Shown: positions 22,307 through 32,557, counted from the first letter of the stretch. The stretch is 64,000 nucleotides of DNA from Syngnathus acus (GCF_901709675.1 NC_051091.1:13674967-13738966); one strand, 5' to 3'. The notes: generated by a model from the sequence alone, not told the origin. Translations and numbers: made by a program.

Positions 22307-23555
22307 TGTCACGAACGGGGTGGAGTGATGGAGCGAGGACGACCAAATGCAGCTTGGACCAGGGTTTATTGCAGAAACCAAAGGACAAACCCGGCAAACT
22401 GACGTGACTAAGCAAAACCAAAAGGACTGACCGCCAAAGCGTGAAACAAAAGACAGGAACAAAACAAACCACGTGACAGTGAGACAGGCATGGTCCGCAC
22501 ATCTCGTGCAATGCTCCGACGGCGAGTGACACGCAAACAGAACTTAAATAAGACACAGGTAACGAGAGGCAGGTGCGTGTGATTACACAAATCAAGGGCA
22601 CACAGGAAGGGAGGGGCGAGCACACAAACACAGAACTGGGGACGAGGCATGACAGAACCCCCCCCACAAGGGACGGCACCCGACGTCCCAAAAAACCAAC
22701 CCCCCACGGCGGTACGCGGGGGGGAAGCGCACCAGTCCAAATGGCCCTACTGGCTCTCGAAGTGGTTCGAACGGCGCACGGCGGCGACTGGGGGAACAGA
22801 ACTGCACGCAGCGGAAACTCGGGGATACAGAACCGCACTCTGGCGGAAACTCGGGGATACAGAACCGCACTCGGGCGGAAACTCGGGGATACAGAACCGC
22901 ACTCGGGCGGAAACTCGGGGACACAGAACCGCAATCGGCGGCGATCTCAGGGACAGAACCGCAAACGGCGGCAGTTGAGTCCGATCACGCTGGAACCGGC
23001 TCGGACGATGGACGAGGATCGGGCGTCGCTGGAGCGAAGTCCGATGGCGCCGGAACCTTCTCGGACGATGGACGAGGATCGGGCGTCGCTGGAGCAAAGT
23101 CCGATGGCGCCGGAACCGTCACGGACGATGGAGGTCGATCGGGCGTCGCGGACGGGAGCTGATGGCGGAGGGTCCAAGCGCTGGTCGCTGTGTTGGTCGG
23201 AGCATTCTGTCACGAACGGGGTGGAGTGATGGAGCGAGGACGACCAAATGCAGCTTGGACCAGGGTTTATTGCAGAAACCAAAGGACAAACCCGGCAAAC
23301 TGACGTGACTAAGCAAAACCAAAAGGACTGACCGCCAAAGCGTGAAACAAAAGACAGGAACAAAACAAACCGCGTGACAGTGAGACATGCATGGTCCGCA
23401 CATCTCGTGCAATGCTCCGACGGCGAGTGACACGCAAACAGAACTTAAATAAGACACAGGTAACGAGAGGCAGGTGCGTGTGATTAAACAAATCAAGGGC
23501 ACACAGGAAGGGAGGGGCGAGCACACAAACACAGAACTGGGGACGAGGCATGACA
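22307..23555 (-). mobile_element. TRIM-like short LTR element
   Basis: Two 348-bp LTRs, 22307-22654 and 23208-23555, differ at three positions by eye. Both start TGTCA and end TGACA. The GTGTG duplication is at 22302-22306 and 23556-23560. The 553-bp interior has no LTR-element gene. It is made mostly of tandem blocks (22795-22935 and 22980-23135). Minus orientation is set by the TATTTAAG box and AATAAA in the LTR and by a G-rich tract just before the left LTR. It must rely on proteins of another element. Confidence 0.9.
22795..23140 (+). repeat. Tandem blocks inside the TRIM-like element
   Basis: Two sets: about four units of roughly 31 bp built on GGCGGAAACTCGGGGATACA, and three units of about 60 bp with GGACGATGGACGAGGATCGG. 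Frames across them are open on both strands by composition. Confidence 0.85.
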
Positions 23556-23963
23556 GTGTGCCGCATCTACCACAGCTTGTGGACTCTCTTTGAGTATGTT
23601 GTGTGGACTTTTTGTGTGGTCCTTTCCGACGTCCTTCTGCGGAAACACTTGCGACCTGGAGCTCCGGTGGGAGACCGCTAGCTTGCATGCTAATTTGCTT
23701 GGTGACCTCTTCAGACTGTCGTACCTGCTGTATAACATGCGTCAGGTCTACTGTGAGCTGTAGTTTCAGCGACAACTCCTTGTCCCTTATGCCCACAACG
23801 AGCCTATCACGAATGTGCTCGTCCCTCTTGTCCCCAAAGTCACAGTTCTCTGCTAATTCATACAGGACTCGTATGTACGCTTCCGCTTTTTCCCCTTGTA
23901 GTTGGTTGCGTTGGTAGAAGCACGCCCTTTCGTGTATTATATTTCATCTGGGTATAAAGTATT
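23556..23963 (-). pseudogene. gag: gypsy gag, middle part
   Basis: Continues the gag frame after the ERV with NIIHERACFYQRNQLQGEK, AENCDFGDKRDEHIRDRLV and LTVDLTHVIQQVRQSEE. It ends at the TRIM element (GTGTG duplication), beyond which the zinc knuckle appears. Confidence 0.83.
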
Positions 23964-24681
23964 TGTTAGAAAAATGTATATATATGTTATCATGCGTTCT
24001 CTAATCAATGCTTTACCGCAATATTACTGCAATATATGCTTGCTGTTTTGCCTTGCTGTTTTTATGATGTACCACAGAAGAGAAAAGGTACGGCTGGGCC
24101 AGGAGAGAGGTTACAGCTGGGTCAGACAGGACGCAGCTGATAACTCAGCAAAAAGAAGACATCTACCGAGACAGTACCTTCTTAACAAAGACCGCTTTGT
24201 TAGACAACATGCCTCATTGCTGTCTTGCACCTCAGATGAACCTACAAGTGACCATCAAAGTCTGGGTTTTCCAAACTATCTTGATCGTTAGATTATGTTA
24301 GTGCGTATCCAGTAATTAATAACCTAGCTTGTCTCATCCTACACAAGGTCGTAAAACATCCCTTGCTATGTTTTGGCTAGAGCTCAAGGACTTTCTCTTC
24401 TCAACTCAAACTCCTTTTTATCACGTTCTTATTATTTTGCTTACGAGGCAAGGCCCACGGGCTCCCCCCTTCCTTTAGGGGCTTTCGTCTCATAATTGTG
24501 GGCAGGGCAAATCCAAATAAAAAGAGCGGGAGTGTACACAGATATTTAGTGTTGTGAGATTGTTGTAAACTATCTGTACTGCACTCCTCGCGAGAAAAGA
24601 CTTGATATTCTGTCTCACTTGTGGTTTGTTTGCTAATGCTCTTCTCTTAATAGTTGTTCAGTCAGCGATTTAAACCTGACA
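23964..24681 (+). repeat. ERV 5' LTR
   Basis: 718 bp from TGTTAGAAAAATG to AAACCTGACA, with AATAAAAAGAGCG as poly(A) signal region near 24515. Same length as the 3' copy. Confidence 0.95.
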
Positions 24682-24686
24682 GAAAT

Positions 24687-24704
24687 TGGGGGCTCGTCCG
24701 GGAT
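24687..24704 (+). promoter_or_regulatory. ERV primer-binding site (tRNA-Pro)
   Basis: TGGGGGCTCGTCCGGGAT, five bases after the LTR, the classical proline-tRNA site used by murine leukaemia-type viruses. Confidence 0.93.
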
Positions 24705-25352
24705 CTCGACACACCTTGAACGGTTCCAGCGAAAATCCTCGGCCGAGGTAAACAAAAGCCCTTTGACGGGACTGTCTCGATCAGTCCGGCTGGACACCGG
24801 GAGGGTTGACGAGGCTATCCGAGGAGGAGAATCAGCAGACCGTGAGTAGGAATATTAATTCTACTAAAAAGAAATGGATGAGCGGTGACAAGAGGTCACC
24901 TAATGAATGAGCGGTGACGAGGTCACTTAAAACGAGCAGTGACAAGAAGTCACTTAAAGACCTTGAGAATTCTAGACCCTATCAAGTGCAATAGGAGCAG
25001 TTAAATTCCGCAGGGGCGTTGTGGAGCCCCCTAACTTGTACGTTAGTTAAATTCCGCAGTGGGAGGGGCGGACTCCTCTGTTATTCCTAAAAAAACGCGC
25101 GTGGTGTGTTTGTGTTTGTGTACGGTTTGACTGAGAGTGATCTCATTTGAGCGCTCCTCTATATAAACACACAGGATTGTAAACAGTGGCTTTGTGTGGG
25201 GGCAGAGGCAAAAACTCTCCGCTCCCTTCGGGGAGGTGAAAGGAGACTTACCACACATCGAACTTTTAACCACTGTCCTGTGAATAAAGTTGGTTTTAGG
25301 ACACTGTAGGTGCCATTCAAACTACCAACTCCAAAATTTAGAAAGATAAACC
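24705..25352 (+). other. ERV leader between primer site and gag
   Basis: About 650 bp without a coding frame. Contains four near-repeats of AGCGGTGACAAGAGGTCAC type at 24875-24955. It would hold the packaging signal and splice donor, neither placed with confidence. Confidence 0.6.
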
Positions 25353-26186
25353 ATGGGAAACTTAAATAGTAAACGAAAGTCCCTACCCCGACATGAACTA
25401 AAATGCAAAGATTGGAAAATAATTGAAAGGCAGGATCCCGACCGACTTAAAAAAGATTTCGATAAATGGGTTAAAAAATATAAATTTGAGGGAGAACTAG
25501 AAGAAGTACAAGAGCGGGAAGAGAAAACACATGCTACAAATTCAAAACTAAAGATCATAGCGAAGTTGTATCCGCAAATACATGACACACACAAAATTGA
25601 GGAATCACCTCCTCCTTATGGGTTGATGGACAGAGCCACTAGGCAGAAAAGCCCGCTAGAAATGGATTGGTCAAAGGAAATCAGAGCAAATTATACAGAA
25701 ATAGGGAGAACAAAGCAAAATGATAATGAAACCTTTGATGAGTATCGAGTGCGAATGACAAAAGTGTTTAAAACACACAGTGGACTGGTGGAAGATAATG
25801 CGCCTCAAGGTGCTTATCAACAGCAATTAAAAAATGCCATCCACGCAGGGTCCAGACCAGCAATACAAGGCTGGGTGATCAAACATTATATAGGCATGAA
25901 CACCGGAACTTTGGAGGAATACATAAATCATGCCCTCCATGCGGAAAAAGTAGTAATAGACAAACAAAAACGAAAACGAATGAAAGCTACAAAAGACACT
26001 TTTCTGGTAGACCAGGATAGTGACACTTTTTACCAAAATGCAGGCAGAGGACAGAAAGGCCAGAGAGGGCGAGCAATGTCTAACAGAGAAGGCTTTAGAG
26101 GCCGAGGAAGAGGAGTTGTGCAACCTCCAATAGAATGCTGGAATTGCGGAGAAAACGGTCACATGGCACGTGACTGCACAAATTAA
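25353..26186 (+). CDS. gag: ERV gag, short but open (277 residues)
   Basis: The start ATG gives MGNLNS, a fitting N-myristoylation signal for membrane targeting of matrix. A PPPY late-budding motif follows (SPPPYGLM, near residue 90). Residues about 125-205 look like the C-terminal capsid domain with a major-homology-like stretch (DNETFDEYRVRM). The end is Arg/Gly-rich with one zinc knuckle, CWNCGENGHMARDC. At 277 residues it is about half the length usual for gammaretroviral gag, and most of the N-terminal capsid domain is missing, so mature cores are unlikely. The frame is fully open to a TAA at 26184. Confidence 0.85.
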   Translation: MGNLNSKRKSLPRHELKCKDWKIIERQDPDRLKKDFDKWVKKYKFEGELEEVQEREEKTHATNSKLKIIAKLYPQIHDTHKIEESPPPYGLMDRATRQKSPLEMDWSKEIRANYTEIGRTKQNDNETFDEYRVRMTKVFKTHSGLVEDNAPQGAYQQQLKNAIHAGSRPAIQGWVIKHYIGMNTGTLEEYINHALHAEKVVIDKQKRKRMKATKDTFLVDQDSDTFYQNAGRGQKGQRGRAMSNREGFRGRGRGVVQPPIECWNCGENGHMARDCTN

Positions 26187-28380
26187 CAAAGACAGTTATG
26201 GCTAGGCCAAAACCAAATCAAATCAGGTTTCCATGTAATGAAGTGGGAACCTGGCTGCCAAAATTAAAGAGAAATTAGCTTAAATATACAGGAGATATTT
26301 GTGTTAAAAGGATAAAGTAAGATAAAGAAACACTGAAGTTAAAATTGGCTAAATAAATGGAAAAGAATTACAAATAGCTTCTAAAAGTAAAATAAAGAAT
26401 AAATCTGACAAGTAAGACGAGCAAAAAGGTGTTCTTCGTGGGATCTATGTGGTCTTATACGTATGTTGTGCGTCATCCTTTTGTGTTGGTGTGTGTGCGT
26501 GTGCGCGCAGAGGATCCTCATGAATGGGCGTGTATATATGTGCGCGAGTGAGATGTGTGTCCTATGGAAGACATCAGTAATGGAGAATGTTCAGGAAGCT
26601 GTTTAGGAATAATAGGAAAATTGAGAAGTAGGCGATAATGTGTTTAAGTTGGTTGGAGAAATTGAGATGAGCAGTGTGTGGCAGAAAGTGACTAGAACGG
26701 TGGCTTGATAGGACGAGAATAAGAGACAGCAAATGTTGTGTAGAAGACAGTGAAAGATGTCGAATGTGAACATGACGAAGGGCGCAACAGCAAAGCTGGC
26801 CTGCCCTTTGAGAGGGCGAGACTGATAAGCGTGCCCACGCTCGCGCGTAGTCGCGGGGCGGGGCTGTGCACGTGGGCCTTTGCTATGCTCGTGTGGGCGG
26901 TGGGCCGGCATCATGGTTGTTGCAGGAAATGGCCAGCCTGTGACCAATCAACATTGATGCTGCGCCCCCCCCTCGCACGAGGGGTGCTATGGCTGCGGGC
27001 GAAGCAGGGAAAGTGTGAGTTTCTCAGAGTATGTTTGAATATTTGTAACAGGGTGATGCTTAAGGAAGATGTGACAATATTTGCATGAAGGATAATAGAC
27101 ACTGATGAGAAAAAAGTATAACCAAAAACGTCAAAACAGAGGATGATGTTGGCGCAGCGTTGTTTGTTGGTATTGTTTGTGAGCTGTGGCTGCTGTTTTT
27201 GTGTTGTCTGTGTGCTGTCAGTGTTATGTGTTAAAATTGGCTAATGTAGGTGCACAAAAGAATTTGCTAGACTGTAGTCTATCTGATTTGCACCGCAAAA
27301 CAAAAGCAATTTTGTGAAAATAAGAAGAAAAGAAAGGCGAGCAATTTTTTGTGGGCAGAAACTGGTCCACACTGCATTAATGCCTAGCCCTGATGAAACA
27401 AAATTTGAGAGATGGAAAGAACTTGCTTTCTGGAATTGGATGACATTATTAAATAACAACATTTCAAAGCTAAATTTAGAAGAAATAGTCGATTGGTTGT
27501 GTCAAGACTACACAAGTTTTTACATTTGAGAATAAGAGAGTGATTGAGTTAGTTAAAGTTAAGAAACAACAACAATTGACTATTATATTAATTTACTGGC
27601 GGTTATTTTGTTGGTTTTTATCTTGATTGGTTTGACACCTTGAGGGAGAAAAGATTAGGATGTGGAACACGGGTTGAGACAACCAGTTACACACGCAAAG
27701 CATGTGTGCACTGGGACACTGAGAAGCATTTTGAAAGGTGTGTCAAATTAAATGAAGATGAAATCATATGTAGTAATACAACACTTTACTACATATGGAT
27801 GCTCTAAATCATACAATTGACTAAAATAAAACATACATTTTGATTTTCATTCAAATTGCTAAGATTCTTGTGATAAACGATAAGAGAATGATTGAAAAGA
27901 AACTACAAGAAACTACAACTAAGCTAGTTGTGGAAGCAGTCCAATCGCCACGAAAAATAGCTATATGCACGTGTGCAGGGCACACATGAGACTGATAAGG
28001 TGCCAAGAGGTAACAAGCTTGCGGACGGAACCGCATAGCTGTAGTGCAAAAGACGCTTCAAATTTTGTACACACAAGAAGCACATTAAATTACTGAAACG
28101 TTTTTAAAAATGTGCAGCGACAAAGTCCATAGACTGAAATTCGATTATGGACGAAAAGAGGGGCAAGAGTGGAGAATGGTATCTATAAATGACCAGAAGA
28201 CTGACCTATCCTACAAAAAACCTATACAAGTGGGCAGCAATATGAACCATGGTTGTGTGTCGCATGGCTCAAGAGGGGGGATAATGGGGCAGTTCAGTCA
28301 GCTTTATACAACATATGATTTGATTCATATTCAAAACATTTATAAAACAAAATTTTTGTAGAGTTTAACATGTGCTAAAC
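26187..28380 (+). other. ERV internal block without retroviral genes
   Basis: Where protease, RT and RNase H should lie there is about 2.2 kb with only short frames. The part from 26330 is shared with the inverted copy at 600-2680. Its centre (26760-27030) is CpG-rich with a GGGGCGGGGC box, a CCAAT (GACCAATCA, 26940) and an octamer ATTTGCAT near 27082, features of a promoter. Origin unknown. Small frames at 27314-27529 and 28110-28361 have no recognised match. Confidence 0.6.
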
Positions 28381-28790
28381 ACAATCCACAGGGTTATAAT
28401 GCCTGGTCATAATAGATGCATTCTCAAAATGGTTTGAATTGGCTTCAACAAAAACACTGAATGCCTTAACAGTGGCAAAAAACGTTATGTAAAGAAATAA
28501 TGCCGAGATATGAGATTTCAGAAATTAATTCTCATGACAGGACATAAAGTGTGAAAATGTGCATGGAAAAAACTGGAAGATCATGGACAAAATGTTTAGA
28601 CCCGGTCAAACTGTTCATAAATATTACAATTACTGTGGGTTTAACCCCGTATAAAATTGTTTGGGCGACAATATAGATTACCATGTTTTGGAACCAAGTG
28701 GGAAACTAAGGATGATTAAAATTTGGTAGAAATAAAAAAGAAAAAGGAAACAATGTTGTTTAAAAGATCAATTTGACCTTTGCAGGATGA
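28381..28790 (+). pseudogene. pol: ERV integrase remnant
   Basis: Broken frames show VIIDAFSKWFELAST and NALTVAKNVM, like the integrase core, and further on GFNPV and a YRLPCFGTKWE stretch like the C-terminal part. The central DDE region is mostly gone, with several stops. Confidence 0.65.
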
Positions 28791-28939
28791 TCTGCTGTGT
28801 CGGATCTGGACTGCAATGAAAATATGATGTTTATATGTGTACTTTGTCAACAACCACTGTAGATGTTAAAGAATGGGATGATTATATCTAAAATTAATGT
28901 GGATATTTTGTTTCAGGTAACTATAAGAGTTACTGAAAA

Positions 28940-29834
28940 ACGAAACAATTGATTGCTAATGGCAAAACAAGCTGTAAAGACAAGAAGCAAAAATTGAATA
29001 TGTCATATGTATGGATTTGCGACCGATTCTTTATGTTGTATCGTTGCCATTGACCAAAGATTGTGTGAAATCTGTCACATCTACTGATTGTGAAATGTGT
29101 GACAGAGCATTCTATATAGTAATATCCATTGAAAAAAGAAAAAAGAAGCCATTGCTTTCAGAGAATGTAGTCAAGCTAAATTGTATATGTATCAACATGC
29201 CAAGATCTGGGAAAAAGCTGGAAAAACAAACAAACAAAATGTCTTTAAATTTGAGAGGCGACGATGATCTGACTGAAATTGATGCAATCAGAGTCCCCAG
29301 AGGAGTTCCTGATTAATAAGAATTAATTGACCAAATTGTAGCAGGATGGGAGTCTTCCATTTGCTGGTGGTGTACGATGAACAAGAACGTCGACATGATA
29401 CATTACAACCATTGCAACATGCAGAAATTGGGCAAAGGACACAAGCGGGACTTGAGGCAGTGCACGAACAGCTAGCCACGCCTTCCCTAATGTCAATCCA
29501 GAACCGCAATGCTCTTGTTATGTTGTTGTCTGAGAAAGGAAGGGTCTGCGCAATGTTCAGGGAACAATGCTGCACCTTCATCCAGAATGACACCGCCCCT
29601 GATGGGAGCCTGACGAAGGCGATTGCAAGCTTGCAATCCCTCAAGACGAGGATGAAAGAGCACAACAAGTGGATGACTGCTTTTGGGAAGTATAAAGCCC
29701 TTGTGTCCTCAATTACTGCTATACTCACCTTGTGTGGTTGTTGTTGTATTCCATGTCTCCGTGCTCTGTTTAATCGTCTCATCACTACAGCAATATCGCC
29801 CATGGAAGACAAGATGGCCGGGGTATGCCTCTAA
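28940..29834 (+). pseudogene. env: ERV env remnant with gammaretroviral transmembrane domain
   Basis: Surface-subunit fragments occupy 29011-29316. Two stops at 29314-29319 and a frame change near 29437 separate them from a frame (to 29834) that has an immunosuppressive-domain-like stretch, the CX6CC motif at 29547-29573, and a hydrophobic segment (LVSSITAILTLCGCCCIP) before a short tail. The CX6CC motif marks gammaretrovirus-type envelopes with a disulfide-linked surface subunit. The surrounding pattern resembles the env group found captured in percomorph fish. As written, it cannot make a full envelope. Confidence 0.82.
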
Positions 29835-30072
29835 TGTCTGAATGCCAGCATGTTGATGATAACGATGATGATGATGGAATTTTTGCACTTGGGTCTACAG
29901 ACTTCTTCCCAGATCTGGGTGTTTCCGAATGATAATATCGCAACGTTTATCCTTTCTTGGTGTAAACTTATTTGTGCTCATACTTGTGATCCTACGGCTG
30001 AAAATCTTTTTGAAGTGGCCGGTTTTAGGTGATAAGATGGTCTCTGAGAACTTATGATAATCAGGAGGGAAT

Positions 30073-30790
30073 TGTTAGAAAAATGTATATATATGTTATC
30101 ATGCGTTCTCTAATCAATGCTTTACCGCAATATTACTGCAATATATGCTTGCTGTTTTGCCTTGCTGTTTTTATGATGTACCACAGAAGAGAAAAGGTAC
30201 GGCTGGGCCAGGAGAGAGGTTACAGCTGGGTCAGACAGGACGCAGCTGATAACTCAGCAAAAAGAAGACATCTACCGAGACAGTTCCTTCTTAACAAAGA
30301 CCGCTTTGTTAGACAACATGCCTCATTGCTGTCTTGCACCTCAGATGAACCTACAAGTGACCATCAAAGTCTGGGTTTTCCAAACTATCTTGATCGTTAG
30401 ATTATGTTAGTGCGTATCCAGTAATTAATAACCTAGCTTGTCTCATCCTACACAAGGTCGTAAAACATCCCTTGCTATGTTTTGGCTAGACCTCAAGGAC
30501 TTTCTCTTCTCAACTCAAACTCCTTTTTATCACGTTCTTATTATTTTGCTTACGAGGCAAAGCCCACGTGCTCCCCCCTTCCTTTAGGGGCTTTCGTCTC
30601 ATAATTGTGGGCAGGGCAAATCCAAATAAAAAGAGCGGGAGTGTACACAGATATTTAGTGTTGTGAGATTGTTGTAAACTATCTGTACTGCACTCCTCGC
30701 GAGAAAAGACTTGATATTCTGTCTCACTTGTGGTTTGTTTGCTGATGCTCTTCTCTTAATAGTTGTTCAGTCAGCGATTTAAACCTGACA
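30073..30790 (+). repeat. ERV 3' LTR
   Basis: 718 bp. Differs from the 5' LTR at five sites by eye (for example GACAGTTCC for GACAGTACC, and GCTGATGC for GCTAATGC). Confidence 0.95.
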
Positions 30791-30795
30791 GTATT

Positions 30796-31036
30796 CATCA
30801 AATTTTCCAAGAACAACTCCATAGTCCTTCTTATCGTCTTCCCCCGCGAACTCAAACGAGGCGAAGATTTTCTCTGCTTCACTACCCATCGCGTAAATCA
30901 GTGAGCAAACTTGGACCTCACCGCTTTCTGCGTTCAGTTTCGTAGCCAGCCTGTAGCGTGCGAATCTCTGCTTCCACTCCGGCCATTCACTCGGGCGAGC
31001 GAAGTTAAACTCAGACGGAAGGTTAAACTTGGACAT
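30796..31036 (-). pseudogene. gag: gypsy gag, N-terminal part
   Basis: Starts MSKFNLPSEFNFARPSEWPE, then WKQRFARYRLATKL and KDYGVVLGKFDEY, as in gypsy gag proteins of the K02A2.6 group. The ERV cuts the frame, with the GTATT duplication at its edge. The frame resumes at 23963. Confidence 0.85.
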
Positions 31037-31055
31037 CTCGGTTCGGTAAAGGCTG

Positions 31056-31073
31056 ATCCCACTTCTGACACCA
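31056..31073 (-). promoter_or_regulatory. gypsy primer-binding site (tRNA-Leu)
   Basis: On the minus strand the 18 bases after the LTR are TGGTGTCAGAAGTGGGAT, complementary to the 3' end of a tRNA-Leu (CAG type) with its CCA. Confidence 0.75.
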
Positions 31074-31232
31074 TGTAATGTCGTCCTGACATAAAACAGG
31101 CCACGCCGTATGCTGAACAGAAAACTGGTTGTTCTTTATTCCTCAACTCCCGAGTCCCGACTCCAGAAACACACTTAAGCTCTCGCGATAGAGTATGGGC
31201 CGTTCAAAGACCAGCTAGTGTGGGAAATTACA
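31074..31232 (-). repeat. gypsy 5' LTR
   Basis: About 159 bp, reading TGTAATTTCCCACACT on the minus strand and ending in ACGACATTACA next to the primer site. No partner LTR is left, so the far boundary (31232) rests on the TG/CA ends only. Confidence 0.65.
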
Positions 31233-31987
31233 ATATTCGTTCGTTCATTACAGTGGTCCTCCTGTTTTTCTGCTATTTGTTTTGCATCGTCTTTCCACTT
31301 AACTTTTCGCCTGCATGTCTCATCACTGTGTGAGGCACTTTTGTGATAGTTGCACCACTTCTTAAGCCCTTTTTGGGGGCAATCTCTCACAATATGTCCA
31401 CGATTTCCGCATCCATAGCAGGTTGCTGATGACACATCCACTTTCATCACATTGTCCGTTTTGATATTAGAGTCAAATTTCTCTGTCTCCTCAAAGCTTC
31501 GCAGTTTACTCTTAAACTGGGAAAACGTTAAGTTGTTGCTGCTTTGCGTTGTGTGAATGCTGAAAGGCTTGTATGACTCCGGGAGTCCCTTCAGAATCAT
31601 AGCTATTATCAGCCCATCACTTATTGTCTCTCTTGCATTTCTCAGTGATGTTACTGCTTTTTCAGCACGAATTATATATTCAGTGATAGTTTCTTCCGGC
31701 TCTTTCTTTAGGGAAGTCAGTTCCGTGTACAGGGCGATAATTCTGGGCCTACCCTGACTTGCGTAATGGCCGCGGAGTATGTCCAGCGCCTTTCTGCCGT
31801 CGTCCGCCGCTTCTCTTATTACCAGGGACAAGCTTGTGTCATCGAGGAACTGAATTAGCTCCGCGTAGCACTCTTAAATCTTCTCTGGGTCCAGTGCGAT
31901 GGTGGATAGGACAGTGGCTTTCAATCCAAGCATTCGTAAGTGGCCGAGGAATTTTACCTCCCGAAGTTCAGTTGTTTTCGTTTCCAT
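31233..31987 (-). pseudogene. gag: copia gag
   Basis: Starts METKTTELREVKFLG at 31987. A stop lies near 31876, then the frame runs on with a UBN2-type gag domain (DILRGHYASQGRPR, LTSLKKEPEETITEYI, LKGLPESYKPF) and one zinc knuckle, CYGCGNRGHIVRDC. It would form the particle shell and package RNA. The frame is cut at 31232 by the gypsy LTR. The link to the protease frame at 20349 is lost. Confidence 0.87.
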
Positions 31988-32028
31988 CGAAAACTAACCG
32001 CTGCCATTTCCCCGCTTGGTTGCCGCGT

Positions 32029-32042
32029 CTGGGCCCATAACC
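32029..32042 (-). promoter_or_regulatory. copia primer-binding site, half-tRNA-iMet type
   Basis: Directly next to the LTR the + strand reads CTGGGCCCATAACC, equal to the anticodon arm of initiator tRNA-Met. The element sense strand is thus complementary to the inside of that tRNA and not to its 3' CCA end. This is the arrangement known for Drosophila copia, which is primed by a cleaved initiator tRNA. Confidence 0.8.
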
Positions 32043-32349
32043 TGTTGGGTTTGCAGCTTCGTAGTCCATTTTCTCTCCGACACAACACGACACGATGTTT
32101 GGTATTCACTTCTTTATTGTTCCTCGCTCACTCTCATCTCAACACCTGTGCTTCTTGGCGCACTTCCTTATATTCACTTCCTACTTCCCGTTGCCGCAAA
32201 CAAGGTAAAAGCCAACGTAAAGTGTCCACAGTACATAAAAAAAGAAAAACGTCACGTCACTCCAGTCCGCACAAAATACGACATAAGACACAGAAGAAAT
32301 AACACATTGACATAAATAATAATACTATTAAAGCACAAATAACTCAACA
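32043..32349 (-). repeat. copia 5' LTR
   Basis: 307 bp, partner of 15513-15819. On the minus strand it is followed directly by the primer-binding site and gag. Confidence 0.92.
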
Positions 32350-32557
32350 GTTTCATTGCCTTGTTAGCTAGCCTGTCGCCACATATTATGCAGAGTGGGT
32401 TTGGTGCGTCAGAGTCACATGTGGTGATAAATCCATATTTTAAGTTGGACCCCAGGAATTTTCTTTTAAATACAGCTTTCCTTTTTGTAGAAGTCGTAGC
32501 CTCTTCTTTTTCCGTCTCCTCATTGGTTTTTTTTCCCTTTCTGAAGAAGCTTTCCAA
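32350..32557 (-). pseudogene. hAT transposase, N-terminal part before the copia insertion
   Basis: Minus-strand frame starting MESFFRKGKK at 32557, with a basic stretch and the first half of a BED-type zinc finger (NPLCIICGDRLANKAM). It is cut by the copia LTR at 32349. The second half of the finger is at 15359-15512. Confidence 0.83.

Larger units (their letters stand above)
23964..30790 (+). mobile_element. Gammaretrovirus-like endogenous retrovirus
   Basis: Paired 718-bp LTRs, a 5-bp GTATT duplication (23959-23963 and 30791-30795), a tRNA-Pro primer site, a short gag, an integrase remnant, an env transmembrane region and a purine tract (AGGAGGGAAT) before the 3' LTR. Protease and RT are absent. 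It lies in the gag frame of the gypsy element. Five LTR differences seen by eye (about 0.7 percent) suggest a fairly recent insertion. It cannot replicate alone. Confidence 0.95.
20352..31232 (-). mobile_element. Ty3/gypsy element, truncated, inserted in copia
   Basis: Minus-strand order: short 5' LTR (31074-31232), primer site, gag (from 31036) split by an ERV and a TRIM element, zinc knuckle, protease, RT, RNase H, ending at 20356. Integrase and 3' LTR are missing, and copia protease resumes within 10 bp. So the 3' part was deleted after insertion or the insertion was incomplete. The pol order and sequence resemble the K02A2.6-like gypsy elements of animals. Confidence 0.88.
15513..32349 (-). 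mobile_element. Ty1/copia LTR retrotransposon, host to further insertions
   Basis: Two 307-bp LTRs (TGTTGGG...CAACA as read on +) at 15513-15819 and 32043-32349 flank gag, protease, integrase, RT and RNase H in copia order on the minus strand. The 5-bp duplication is GTTTC (15508-15512 and 32350-32354). By eye the LTRs differ at about 14-16 positions (about 5 percent). It is broken by an L2 fragment (16094-17421), a gypsy element (20352-31232), stops and frameshifts. Confidence 0.93.

Noticed and set aside
22573-23229. Open + frame of 218 codons across the TRIM-like element
   Set aside because: Runs from an LTR through tandem repeats into the second LTR. The matching minus frame is just as open, so it is due to repeat composition.
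28940-29834. Domesticated syncytin-like env gene
   Set aside because: Two stops and a frame change separate the surface and membrane parts, so this copy is not a functional host gene.
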